Source: Promethearchaeota archaeon (GTDB lineage: Archaea > Asgardarchaeota > Lokiarchaeia > Sigyniarchaeales > SOKP01). From it: a stretch of 62,083 nucleotides of DNA. Positions 54,399-62,083 of this stretch are shown here, piece by piece. The stretch is taken from NCBI GenBank assembly GCA_016839585.1, contig JAEOTZ010000074.1, positions 1-62,083 on the forward strand, given 5' to 3'. The position numbers were made by a program, and so were the translations under genes. The notes beneath the pieces were generated by a model. It was not told where the DNA came from. It did no database searches and saw nothing but the letters and a program-made list of their open reading frames with translations. Position 1 is the stretch's first letter; each line of letters starts with the position of its first letter.

Positions 54399-55355
54399 TT
54401 ATTCAAAACTTTCTAATAAATTCTTTAGATTTGTAGCTAATATTGGTAGATATTCATAGGACTTGTTTTGAATTTTTTTATTTAAACAAAGTGCTATAAG
54501 ATATAATCTATCATTGTTTATTTCTAATTTTCTTAAAAAAATTATACCTTCTCTAGATTGCGCGTCTCTAGATTGCTCTAAGCTATTTTGAGGAAATTCG
54601 ATATTCGTTATTATATCTTTCGTATCAATATCCCATTCTTCTAATTTTTCCAATGCATTTGTTAATCTGGGAGCAATGGCTTCACAAATTTCCTGATAAG
54701 CTTCATTGGTAGCTCTACTTGCGATTATGAAGCAGTTTTGATCCAGAAGAAGAGTAGAACTGGTGTATGTTTTACTCATATAATCTCTTAACAAAGATTG
54801 AAGTAATTTTGATTTCTCAGTAGCAGAGAATACTCCATCTGAAAATGCTTTTAATAAGCTAGAATCATCATAAATAGAAGTCCTATAAAAAGAGTATTTT
54901 AGATTTTTAATTATCGATTTTATTTTATTTTCTAAAAGGAGTATATTATCTTTCATTTCCTTTTTATTTTTGATGTCAGGGTCATATTTATGGAATAGGA
55001 TTAATAATTGAAAGTTATCGGGATGATTATCTATAACAATATTTATAATATCTTTAAGATAAATTAGTGCCTCATCAAATTTATCTTGGTTTTGTATATC
55101 AATTACATAAAAAATTGATTGCATTTCAGTAAAATATTTACTTTTATTGTCTAAATATATCTTTCTATAACGCTTTTGACCACCTAAATCCCAGCGTGTA
55201 GTAGAGATGCCTAAAAGCTTGTTAGTATGTGATGTTCTTTTTGCTTTGATAGTAGGGGCAATTGATGTTAGTAAACTGAACTTTTTATCTAATACTAATA
55301 AAATTGAGGTTTTTCCCGCATCTTCAAGGCCACACAACAAAATCTTCATATCCAA
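54399..55355 (-). CDS. Rag/Gtr-like small GTPase with C-terminal roadblock-like domain
   Basis: The 318-residue protein has an N-terminal GTPase domain. G1 is GLEDAGKT at 9-16, the switch I Thr is in APTIKA near 35, G3 is WDLGGQ at 55-60 and G4 is HKYD at 122-125. W-D-x-G-G-Q with H-K-x-D in place of N-K-x-D is the pattern of RagA/Gtr1 GTPases rather than Arf or Ras. Residues about 190-318 form an alpha/beta domain (TSSTLLLDQNCFIIASRA ... LIALCLNK) consistent with the roadblock/longin fold that follows the G domain in eukaryotic Rag proteins. There is no N-terminal myristoylation glycine or membrane segment. It is monocistronic, upstream of the Orc1-like gene on the same strand. Confidence 0.85.
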   Translation of the reverse strand: MDMKILLCGLEDAGKTSILLVLDKKFSLLTSIAPTIKAKRTSHTNKLLGISTTRWDLGGQKRYRKIYLDNKSKYFTEMQSIFYVIDIQNQDKFDEALIYLKDIINIVIDNHPDNFQLLILFHKYDPDIKNKKEMKDNILLLENKIKSIIKNLKYSFYRTSIYDDSSLLKAFSDGVFSATEKSKLLQSLLRDYMSKTYTSSTLLLDQNCFIIASRATNEAYQEICEAIAPRLTNALEKLEEWDIDTKDIITNIEFPQNSLEQSRDAQSREGIIFLRKLEINNDRLYLIALCLNKKIQNKSYEYLPILATNLKNLLESFE

Positions 55356-55450
55356 AAAAAACCACTCTCCTATCTAGTTAAAACATCAAAACAATGTTAT
55401 ATAAGAACGCAATATTAATAATTTTTAGAATTGTGTATAAAATAAGCAAC

Positions 55451-56272
55451 TCAGCTATTTACATTTTTCACTTTAATTTTATTTTTTTTAATTTTTTCCT
55501 TAAATCGAATTTTCCTTAATTTTTCTGGAAAATCTAAATCGATATCGTCAAAAATATAACCATTTAGATTGGAAGGACCTTCAACTATTTTAAGTTTCGA
55601 TGGTGAAACATTTCCCTTAACAAAAGAAATTATTTTGCTTTTCCCAATAAATTTCCTTCTGAAAAAAGTTCCAAAAGTATTACAAGCTGCAATAGGAATT
55701 CTATTTTCAAGAGAGCGCGCTTTTAAATAAGTATCCCAATTATCCATTCCTTCCAGTCTTATTTGAGTGGGAGAAAGTAAAAGATCAGCACCATTCTCAG
55801 CAGCTAATCTAGGTGTTTCAAAAAAAGCCATATCAAAACAAATAAGGATTGCAAAATGATACAAATTTTTAATTTTAAATAATTTTAAAACCTTTCCTGG
55901 TTCAAATTGTCCTCGTTCATAAGAATAGAGATGAATTTTATCTTGGCGACCTACTTCTTCACCTCTTTCATTAAAAAAATAGCATGTAATATATGGTTTT
56001 TTTAAATTATCACGTTTCTCCCATATTCCTCCTGATATAATGTTTATATGATATTCATTAGCTAAATTTTTAATAAATGAATAATCATCTCCTCTTTCTT
56101 TTTGGAAATTTTTAGCAGAATTTGAATAAACAGGTACCCATCTTTCAGGTAGACATATAATGTCACAATTATTAGTTTCGTCTAACAAACTTTTTATTAA
56201 TTCTTCTACTTCAAAATAACAGTTCTTTCTACTTTGAAATATTTTGGGTTGAATACAAGCAACTTTAATCAT
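55451..56272 (-). CDS. Carbon-nitrogen hydrolase (nitrilase superfamily)
   Basis: This is a 273-residue amidase-type enzyme with the Glu-Lys-Cys catalytic triad: Glu43 in CLPERW, Lys112 in RQDKIHLY and Cys145 in LICFDMAF. The motif spacing and length match the amidase/omega-amidase/carbamoylputrescine hydrolase branches. The natural substrate (a C-N bond in an amide or nitrile) cannot be told. The C-terminal ~30 residues are very basic. It follows the HAD gene by 17 nt on the same strand, so they are likely co-transcribed. Confidence 0.9.
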   Translation of the reverse strand: MIKVACIQPKIFQSRKNCYFEVEELIKSLLDETNNCDIICLPERWVPVYSNSAKNFQKERGDDYSFIKNLANEYHINIISGGIWEKRDNLKKPYITCYFFNERGEEVGRQDKIHLYSYERGQFEPGKVLKLFKIKNLYHFAILICFDMAFFETPRLAAENGADLLLSPTQIRLEGMDNWDTYLKARSLENRIPIAACNTFGTFFRRKFIGKSKIISFVKGNVSPSKLKIVEGPSNLNGYIFDDIDLDFPEKLRKIRFKEKIKKNKIKVKNVNS

Positions 56273-56289
56273 ATTTTTCTTTCAATTTT

Positions 56290-57033
56290 TCATTTGTTAT
56301 TTATTTCAATTATTAAATCAAAAATTTCATTCAAATTTGATATTTCATAATTAGGTATTAATTCATTAGAAATTTTACTCCCTTTTTCGTATGTATCATA
56401 TTTACCTCCCCGATGAATATAAATAGTATAAATACCATTTAAACGAGCCGGAACAATATCTCTATCTATTCGATCTCCTATATAAATAGTTTCTAAGCCT
56501 TTTACACCAAATTTCTTTAAGCAGTAATCAAACAATTTTGGATTTGGTTTCTTAATTCCGATTTCATCTGATATAACTACTAAGTCTATTAATTTATCAA
56601 TCTTAAGCCTTAATATTTTCTCGTATTGTTTAATGGGGATACCATCACTTATTATAGCAGTTTTAATTCCCATACTTCTTAATTTTTCCAAACAAGGTTT
56701 TACATCGTCATATAATTTTATGGAATCAATTTTTTCTTGATGATAAGCTATTACAGCAGCAGCAATATATTTATACTTATCATTACTGGATATTTTATAA
56801 TTTTCAAATTCATTTAATCGTCGAATAAAGTAATTGTAATGTTTAGAAAAATTAGATCCATATTCTTTTACAATATCTTGGATTTTTTTAATAGCCTCCG
56901 TTCTATCAATTTTTAGACCTAAATCTATCATTGTATCAATTCCTTTTATTCTAGCTCTTTCAGAAAGGGCAGTTGAATCAAACAGGCAATCATCTAAGTC
57001 AAATCCAACTAATTTAATTTTATTATTGATCAT
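56290..57033 (-). CDS. HAD-superfamily hydrolase (phosphatase)
   Basis: The 247-residue protein has all four HAD motifs: GFDLDDCLFDS (nucleophile Asp12, acid/base Asp14) at the N-terminus, A-I-I-S-D-G (motif II), K-K-P-N-P-K (motif III Lys) and YIGDRIDRD (motif IV acidic pair). The helical cap between motifs I and II is of the C1 type, as in phosphoglycolate phosphatase-like and TIGR02253-like archaeal enzymes. The substrate is probably a small phosphorylated metabolite. It precedes the nitrilase-family gene in a two-gene operon. Confidence 0.9.
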   Translation of the reverse strand: MINNKIKLVGFDLDDCLFDSTALSERARIKGIDTMIDLGLKIDRTEAIKKIQDIVKEYGSNFSKHYNYFIRRLNEFENYKISSNDKYKYIAAAVIAYHQEKIDSIKLYDDVKPCLEKLRSMGIKTAIISDGIPIKQYEKILRLKIDKLIDLVVISDEIGIKKPNPKLFDYCLKKFGVKGLETIYIGDRIDRDIVPARLNGIYTIYIHRGGKYDTYEKGSKISNELIPNYEISNLNEIFDLIIEINNK

Positions 57034-57233
57034 AATATTAAGTAGAAATTTCCTTTATGTTTTAGAAAATCAATATAATAAATTGATTCTATTTATTACT
57101 AAACTATTGTTAATAGATGTTTAAATAAGATAAATTTATTTATCTTTAAGAATATATAATCTTTAATATTTAATTTATTTTGAGTTATTACACCTTAAAA
57201 TAACTGTATTGTTTGTAAAAAGAAAAAACATCC

Positions 57234-58358
57234 GTGGAGATTCATTATTTGAAAACAACCGTCACGCTTTCTTATTTCCATAGGAAGATTGGACCCTTAA
57301 TATTCTATTCATATCCCAAAGATACGTTAGAGAAGGAATTAGAAGTCAAAATAGCTAATATTATGGACCAGCAATTTAATGAAGGCTTTTTTACACACTC
57401 TTTTGAAAATTTAAAATCATTGAATTATTATTTTGAAATTCATTCTGATTGGGCTCGTGGTAATAAGGAGATGTTAATGTTTTCAATAATACTTGATCAA
57501 CAAATTGCGCCTTCGATTGAAGAAATTATAGCAAATTTGTGTACAGAATTTTCTGAAAGTTTACAATCAAATGAGGAGATTTTTACAGGTTTTTATATAA
57601 ATGAGAAAGACTATCATGAAGAAGATGTTGAAAAGATAACGAAAAATAATTCTTTAATAAAAGCATGGGTAAAGAACTTATATTGGGCAATAATGGAGGA
57701 AACACGAGAAAAAACTGAAGAACAGAAAATAGCAATTCTAATAAATAATCAACATATATTTAAAACCTTAGAAAAACTCTCAAAAGGTCCTGTAGAACTG
57801 GAAGAACTAAGAGAATGGTTTATTGAAAATTTTCCTGATAAGGAATTCGAAGAAATAATCAATACATTGGTTGAGAAGCAAATTCTTATTATAAATCAAA
57901 TTGGTTTAGTAGAAAAGTATGTACTTCTCTTAAAAGAAGTAAATGCTGAGAGAATTCCACCTGATAGCGTAATAGAATATATTGATGACAAACCAGAGTT
58001 AATAGATTTGCTACTTCCAAAAGTTCAGGATTTTTTTAGTGAATATGAAAAAAAGAAAGAAGGAGAGCTAAAAAAAGATTCCTACATCTTATTTCAAATA
58101 ATGGCAGATTCTAAAAAGTATAATATTCTTTCTGAATTGCGCAATAGTTTAATTTCAAGAGATAAATTACCTAAAAAATCTTTAGATTCTCTAATGGAAA
58201 ACATAGAATATTTAAAGGAATATGATGTCATCGAAGAGTTAAATTATAATAATGAACGGTATGTTGTTTTAAAAACAAATCTACGTATAACTACTGCCTT
58301 TCCAGAATGGATGAGAAAATTATTACCAAAAGAATCCAAAAAAGATAATTCTAAATAA
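57234..58358 (+). CDS. Longin-like domain protein with winged-helix repeats
   Basis: The 374-residue protein starts at GTG. The first ~125 residues (T-V-T-L-S-Y-F-H-R-K-I-G-P-L-I-F-Y-S-Y-P, then a five-strand/two-helix pattern) have the look of a longin/roadblock-type domain. In Asgard archaea such domains partner with small GTPases. The rest contains two or three winged-helix-like segments (about 165-225, 285-360: ILINNQHIFKTLEKLS..., SYILFQIMADSKKYNILSEL...). There is no membrane segment. The combination suggests a GTPase-linked regulator with DNA- or protein-binding winged helices. The nearby small winged-helix gene starts 21 nt downstream. Confidence 0.65.
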   Translation: MEIHYLKTTVTLSYFHRKIGPLIFYSYPKDTLEKELEVKIANIMDQQFNEGFFTHSFENLKSLNYYFEIHSDWARGNKEMLMFSIILDQQIAPSIEEIIANLCTEFSESLQSNEEIFTGFYINEKDYHEEDVEKITKNNSLIKAWVKNLYWAIMEETREKTEEQKIAILINNQHIFKTLEKLSKGPVELEELREWFIENFPDKEFEEIINTLVEKQILIINQIGLVEKYVLLLKEVNAERIPPDSVIEYIDDKPELIDLLLPKVQDFFSEYEKKKEGELKKDSYILFQIMADSKKYNILSELRNSLISRDKLPKKSLDSLMENIEYLKEYDVIEELNYNNERYVVLKTNLRITTAFPEWMRKLLPKESKKDNSK

Positions 58359-58379
58359 GCTTTCAATTCAGGATGAAGA

Positions 58380-58634
58380 ATGTCTAATGAAGTAGAATCA
58401 TATGATGACCTGAAATATCTCTTAGGATATATGGGGATTGAGATATTACTCGCCATTGATAAAGGAGCAAAGATCTATGAAACAATTAAATTGTTTTCTG
58501 GTTTGCCAATTTCATGTATTAAAGGGAGAGTACCAGTTTTACGTGATTTAAAATTGATTAAGAAGATTAATGGAGAACACTTTTTAACGGAAAAAGGAAT
58601 TAAGTTCAGGAGAGAGATAGAGAAGGATTTTTAA
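58380..58634 (+). CDS. Small winged-helix protein
   Basis: This 84-residue protein consists of a single winged helix: helix 1 L-L-G-Y-M-G-I-E-I-L-L-A-I-D-K-G, helix 2/3 I-Y-E-T-I-K-L-F-S-G-L-P-I-S-C-I-K-G-R-V-P-V-L-R-D-L and the wing L-I-K-K-I-N-G-E-H-F-L-T-E-K-G. It may be a small transcriptional regulator or a protein-binding module. It follows the longin/winged-helix gene by 21 nt and is probably in the same operon. Confidence 0.7.
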   Translation: MSNEVESYDDLKYLLGYMGIEILLAIDKGAKIYETIKLFSGLPISCIKGRVPVLRDLKLIKKINGEHFLTEKGIKFRREIEKDF

Positions 58635-58690
58635 AAGAATTCACAAAACAATAGAGAAAAAATCAGATTGGGGCGACAAGAATCATCACT

Positions 58691-58714
58691 ATGAGAAATA
58701 GTTCTATTTGTCAT
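58691..58714. terminator. Hairpin between convergent genes
   Basis: ATGA-g-AAATAG-TT-CTATTT-g-TCAT forms an 11-bp palindrome with one G-G mismatch and a 2-nt centre. It lies between the ends of the small winged-helix gene and the convergent DUF2095-like gene and is followed by a T-rich stretch. It is probably a transcription or mRNA 3'-end structure. Confidence 0.45.
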
Positions 58715-58780
58715 GAGATCATCATTTTTCTTCTCATAATATGATATTAATGTTATAATTCTAATAGTTCTAAACCTAAT

Positions 58781-59293
58781 TTATTTTTTTTTAGTTTTGT
58801 TTCTCCCTGTATTTCTTTCTTTTTCACTATTTCTCTGTTGGGTAAAATTTCTAAATTTTCTTTCATAATACCCAGATTCTTTGAAGCCTCCATGCTCCTC
58901 GATTAACTTTTTTAAACCCTCTTTTTTTAATATTTGGCTTTTAAATAATTTATATTCTTCTTTAGATATTTCTTTTCTTCTTAATAGATAATCTAAGATC
59001 TCAATAGCCTCATCATCATTAGTACATCTTCTTATAAAATCAATGGTTTTTGGGTTATATAATTCTTCTGGATAATAGTTATTTGAATTTTGGACTATTT
59101 CTTCAAATTCTTGTTCAATCTTGAAGTTTACTGAATCAATTTTTAGCAACTTTTTACTTTTAGAGACTTCTGACATTAAATGTGGAAGATATTCATCTAA
59201 TTCAATTTTATCATATGATATTTTAAATCCATTTTTATCCTTTATTCTTGCTTTTTTAAATGGTTTCTTTTTTTTTATTTCTTTATCTGACAA
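58781..59293 (-). CDS. DUF2095-like archaeal protein
   Basis: This 170-residue, very basic soluble protein has the pattern I associate with the archaeal DUF2095 family. A K-G-F-K-I-S-Y-D-K-x-E-L start is followed by a Y-L-P-H-L-M motif, then D-F-I-R-R-C-T-N-D-D-E-A-I-E-I-L-D-Y-L-L-R-R-K-E-I, and finally E-S-G-Y-Y-E-R-K-F-R. The C-terminal ~25 residues are an Arg/Lys/Asn tail. Function is unknown. It is divergent from the eL15 gene across a ~200-nt spacer. Confidence 0.65.
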   Translation of the reverse strand: MSDKEIKKKKPFKKARIKDKNGFKISYDKIELDEYLPHLMSEVSKSKKLLKIDSVNFKIEQEFEEIVQNSNNYYPEELYNPKTIDFIRRCTNDDEAIEILDYLLRRKEISKEEYKLFKSQILKKEGLKKLIEEHGGFKESGYYERKFRNFTQQRNSEKERNTGRNKTKKK

Positions 59294-59443
59294 TTAGCTT
59301 CCACTTATATATAAATTTTCGAATATATATGTTTAAAATAATTTATTTAAAGTATTAAATTTATTTTTAGCAGGATTAAACAAAAAGGCTAATCACTGAT
59401 AGAGTATTTTTTAAAAAATTATAGAAATGATAAAGTTAATTAA

Positions 59444-59457
59444 TTTTTATAAATTTT
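59444..59457 (+). promoter_or_regulatory. Probable promoter of the eL15 gene
   Basis: TTTTTATAAATTTT is TATA-like and ends 34 nt before the TTG start of the ribosomal protein gene. Confidence 0.35.
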
Positions 59458-59490
59458 AAAAGTTAAAATATACCAAGAGTGGTTTGAACG

Positions 59491-60075
59491 TTGAAGTCTG
59501 GATACAACTATGTAAAAGAGACTTTTGAGGAACATGAAAAAGGATATAAAACACCATACTGGAATCGTGGAATTGAATATCGAAAGGGTAAATCAATTCA
59601 AAGAGTCGAAAAACCTACTAAAATTCATCGCGCAAGAACATTAGGTTATAAAGCAAAACAAGGATATGTGGTTGTTCGAGCCAGAATACGAAAAGGAAGT
59701 ATGCATAAAACACGTCCAAAGCGAGGAAGAAAACCGAGAGCGATGGGTGTTTCAAAGTATACTACTGGTAAAAATTTGCAATGGATTGCTGAAGAACGTG
59801 TACAACGTAAATACCCGAATATGGAAGTTTTAAATAGTTACAAAGTTTATTCTGATGGAGGACACTGGTATTATGAAGTGATTTTAGTAGATCCCCACCA
59901 TCCTGTAATCAAATCAGATCCAAAAATAAATTGGATTTGTACTTCCGCTCATAAAAAAAGAGTGACACGAGGTTTAACTTCTTCAGGAAAAAGAGCTAGA
60001 GGGTTACATAAAAAAGGATGGGGTTCTGAAAAAACACGGCCTAGTATTAGAGCAAATAAAGGTCGTGGTAAATAA
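59491..60075 (+). CDS. rpl15e: Large ribosomal subunit protein eL15
   Basis: The 194-residue protein is a full-length archaeal/eukaryotic eL15. It starts at TTG 59491 (M-K-S-G-Y-N-Y-V-K-E). Diagnostic stretches are R-A-R-T-L-G-Y-K-A-K-Q-G-Y near 48-60, the basic R-P-K-R-G-R-K-P motif near 76-83, NLQWIAEERVQRKYPN near 95-110 and the glycine/arginine-rich C-terminus (G-L-T-S-S-G-K-R-A-R-G). eL15 binds 23S rRNA and is absent from bacteria, supporting an archaeal source. Confidence 0.97.
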   Translation: MKSGYNYVKETFEEHEKGYKTPYWNRGIEYRKGKSIQRVEKPTKIHRARTLGYKAKQGYVVVRARIRKGSMHKTRPKRGRKPRAMGVSKYTTGKNLQWIAEERVQRKYPNMEVLNSYKVYSDGGHWYYEVILVDPHHPVIKSDPKINWICTSAHKKRVTRGLTSSGKRARGLHKKGWGSEKTRPSIRANKGRGK

Positions 60076-60097
60076 CTAGATTATATAGTTCTGTTTT

Positions 60098-60901
60098 CTA
60101 CAATGAATTTACTGAAATAGTCATCCCACCATCTAAAATGATATTATGGCCAGTTATATAATCTGAAGCAGGTGAAGCTAAAAATAAAGCGACATCAGCA
60201 ACTTGTTTTGATTCTCCGATTCTGTCTATTGGAAGTTTAACATTTCTTCTTCTCATAAATTCTCGTATAAATTCAGGATTATTCTTGTACATAGGTGTTA
60301 AAAATAAACCTGGACAAATTGCATTCACTGCAATATTACTTGATCCAAGTTCAAGAGCCCAAAGCTTTGTGAAGGCAATTAGAGCTGCCTTACTTACACT
60401 ATATATCCCAATATATGGATTAACGCCGCATTCTGTACCTGCACACGAGGCTATATTAATAATTTTTCCTGCTATAGGTTTGAAATCTTGCTTACTCATT
60501 TTTCTATAAAATGCTTTTGTAACATTCCAAGCACCTTTAACATTTACATCCATGACTTTATTATAAACTTCTTCTTTTGTAACAAGTGAAAATGTACCCT
60601 CTCTAACGCCTGCATTATTAACTAATAAAAACAAATTATCAAACTTTTCAAAAACTTTTTTTCTCATTTCTTTAACTTGATTAAAATCAGAGATATCTGT
60701 TTTAGCTAGTAACATTTCCACATTATAGGTTTTTAAGATGATTTCTCGTGTTTCTTCAATACTTTCAAGGTTTATATCATTTAATACTAAATTGGCACCT
60801 TTACTTGCAAATGCTATTGCCATTTCCCGACCAAATCCACTACCAGCCCCAGTAACCAGAGCTACTCTTCCTTCTAAAAATTTTTCACTCATAATACTCA
60901 C
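60098..60901 (-). CDS. Short-chain dehydrogenase/reductase
   Basis: This is a 267-residue classical SDR with an NAD(P)-binding Rossmann fold. The cofactor motif is T-G-A-G-S-G-F-G near 18-25, and an acidic residue at the end of strand 2 (N-D-I-N) favours NAD. N-N-A-G-V is near 93-97. The catalytic Ser is in INIASCAG and the Tyr-x-x-x-Lys in YSVSK. The substrate is unknown. It lies 3 nt downstream of the ThDP-enzyme gene on the same strand, so the two probably act in one pathway (for example ThDP-dependent C-C bond formation or cleavage followed by ketone reduction). Confidence 0.92.
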   Translation of the reverse strand: MSIMSEKFLEGRVALVTGAGSGFGREMAIAFASKGANLVLNDINLESIEETREIILKTYNVEMLLAKTDISDFNQVKEMRKKVFEKFDNLFLLVNNAGVREGTFSLVTKEEVYNKVMDVNVKGAWNVTKAFYRKMSKQDFKPIAGKIINIASCAGTECGVNPYIGIYSVSKAALIAFTKLWALELGSSNIAVNAICPGLFLTPMYKNNPEFIREFMRRRNVKLPIDRIGESKQVADVALFLASPASDYITGHNIILDGGMTISVNSL

Positions 60902-60904
60902 ACC

Positions 60905-62083
60905 TCATTTTCCAAATAGACCTTTATTCTTCTTATAGAGACCAAGGAACTTCATTGCAGGGGGTGTTTCAAAGGCAATTTCAACATCAAGGACTGCTGG
61001 TTTTTTAGAATCAATCGCACGCTGTAGAGCAGGTTTAATATCTTCAGGTTTTGATATTTTTTCAGCATAACATCCAAAACCTTTCGCAATTTCGGCATAA
61101 TCAATAACCGGAAAATCCACATCACAATATCTTTTTTGGAGGTTATTTTTTTGATGACTCTTTATCATACCCCAAGCACAGTTATTTCCAATAACTATGA
61201 TTATGGGGAGATTTAATCTTACAGCTGTTTCTAATTCTTGTACAGTAAACAAAAAGCTACCATCTCCGGTTATACATACTACAAGCTTATCTGGTTTTGC
61301 CATTTGGACACCAATAGCATAAGGGATTCCTGTTCCTAAATGACCCATTGACACAGAACGGAAAAAACTTCTTGGAGGACGATTTTTATGGTTGATTTGA
61401 TCCATTGTGAATACGAATATATCACCACCATCAATTACTATCTGAGTATCAGGAGGGATATAATCTAAAACTTCAAATACAAATCTTTGAGGTTTCATAG
61501 GTAATTTTTCTGATTTTAGCATTTTCTGAATTTGTAAATCATCAATTTTTCTGATCTCTTGCAAATAGTCATTCCATTCAGACCATTCCGTAATTTTTTC
61601 TTTAGGAAGCCTTTCTTCCATCTCTTTCAATAGCTGTTGGATAACAACCTTAGCATCTCCTATGATACTTACTTCAACGGGTCTATTTTTACCTATTTCT
61701 TTAGAATCGATATCAACCTGAATAATTTTTTGATCTTGATTCCAAAATGGTGGAGCACCATAAAGTAATGGGTAACCCCATCTACAACCAAGAGATAAAA
61801 CAACATCTGCTTCAGAAGCAGCCCTTCTATAAGCGCTAGCGGTCAGTTTAGAACCAATAAAAGTTTTTTTATCTTTTCCAATTGTACCTACACCATTAAA
61901 AGATGTTGCTGTGGGTATCATATAAGTTTGAGATAGTTTATGTAAGTCATCATAACCTTCTGAAGCATTTACTCCGCCTCCTGCTATGATTATTGGCTTT
62001 TTTGCAGCCTTTAAAATATCAATTGCTTTTTTGATAACCTCTGGATTACCAGCAGGTCGATTAAAAGCTCGATATTTTTCTGG
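60905..62083 (-). CDS. Thiamine diphosphate-dependent enzyme (acetolactate synthase-like), N-terminus outside window
   Basis: The frame is open to the window edge (393 codons), so roughly the N-terminal third is missing; the internal ATG at 61921 is not the start. The central domain has the DHS-like fold (K-K-P-I-I-I-A-G-G-G-V near the edge). The C-terminal ThDP domain has the G-D-G-S ... N-N motif (ITGDGSFLFTVQEL, then VIGNNCAWGM) that binds Mg-ThDP. It belongs to the acetolactate synthase / benzaldehyde lyase / oxalyl-CoA decarboxylase superfamily. The linkage to a catabolic SDR rather than to ilvN/ilvC suggests it is not the biosynthetic enzyme. That is inference. Confidence 0.88.
   Translation of the reverse strand, partial: PEKYRAFNRPAGNPEVIKKAIDILKAAKKPIIIAGGGVNASEGYDDLHKLSQTYMIPTATSFNGVGTIGKDKKTFIGSKLTASAYRRAASEADVVLSLGCRWGYPLLYGAPPFWNQDQKIIQVDIDSKEIGKNRPVEVSIIGDAKVVIQQLLKEMEERLPKEKITEWSEWNDYLQEIRKIDDLQIQKMLKSEKLPMKPQRFVFEVLDYIPPDTQIVIDGGDIFVFTMDQINHKNRPPRSFFRSVSMGHLGTGIPYAIGVQMAKPDKLVVCITGDGSFLFTVQELETAVRLNLPIIIVIGNNCAWGMIKSHQKNNLQKRYCDVDFPVIDYAEIAKGFGCYAEKISKPEDIKPALQRAIDSKKPAVLDVEIAFETPPAMKFLGLYKKNKGLFGK

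Noticed and set aside
54301-54400. Replication origin next to the Orc1-like gene
   Set aside because: Only one short inverted repeat is present, with no cluster of origin-recognition boxes or G-strings.
1-62083. CRISPR arrays, rRNA genes and further tRNAs
   Set aside because: No regularly spaced direct repeats, no rRNA-like G+C-rich conserved blocks and no second T-arm with acceptor stem were found on reading through.

Overview
The window is a strongly A+T-rich stretch of archaeal chromosome, most likely from an Asgard (Promethearchaeota, Lokiarchaeia-like) archaeon. The evidence is an archaeal information-processing set (MCM, a Gins23-type GINS subunit, topoisomerase VI A and B, SMC with ScpA and ScpB, ribosomal protein eL15, an Orc1/Cdc6-like ATPase, an intron-bearing tRNA-Ala) together with eukaryote-like small GTPases (one Ras/Rab-like, one Rag/Gtr-like with the HKxD motif and a C-terminal roadblock-like region) and a longin-like protein. 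Several promoters have the archaeal TTTAAATATATA form. The taxon is inferred from gene content only.

Layout. 0-9.3 kb: a membrane protein cut by the window edge, a proline-rich coiled-coil/zinc-ribbon protein, a histone-deacetylase-like hydrolase, a Ras-like GTPase, MCM, and a large membrane-anchored HEAT-repeat protein. 9.3-15.6 kb: Gins23, convergent with a four-gene operon topVIB-topVIA-unknown-pyrE-like. 15.9-23.1 kb: CoaBC, then a tight MoxR/VWA/SWIM-like three-gene operon. 23.3-27.8 kb: an accessory patch with two translationally coupled genes of unknown function and a beta-class DNA methyltransferase. 27.9-33.1 kb: a glycyl radical enzyme, tRNA-Ala(CGC), and valyl-tRNA synthetase. 33.1-52.9 kb: the chromosome-condensation locus scpB-scpA ... 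smc, split by about 13.3 kb of opposite-strand genes (membrane protein, toroid-fold surface protein, beta-helix surface protein, secreted trypsin-like protease, membrane protein, multi-zinc-ribbon putative nuclease). 53-62 kb: an Orc1-like protein, a Rag-like GTPase, a nitrilase-family enzyme, a HAD phosphatase, a longin/winged-helix protein, a small winged-helix protein, a DUF2095-like protein, eL15, an SDR dehydrogenase and a truncated ThDP enzyme.

Most notable results. (1) A 3'-terminal fragment of smc still sits directly before scpA. It encodes 32 consecutive residues identical to the tail of the intact smc gene 13.3 kb away, yet 21 of those 32 codons differ, all synonymously. The 13.3-kb block therefore looks like an insertion at the 3' end of smc that supplied a diverged replacement tail. 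(2) Inside that block the same arrangement recurs on a small scale: a 3'-tail copy of the protease gene lies on the far side of a membrane-protein gene. (3) The SMC protein has no recognisable hinge domain; the mid-point of its coiled coil instead carries a tandemly duplicated helical module. (4) ScpA and topoisomerase VI-B share a SAP-like module, and both reading frames appear to start at non-standard codons (AUA and AUU). All function calls are from reading the sequence; no database search was run.
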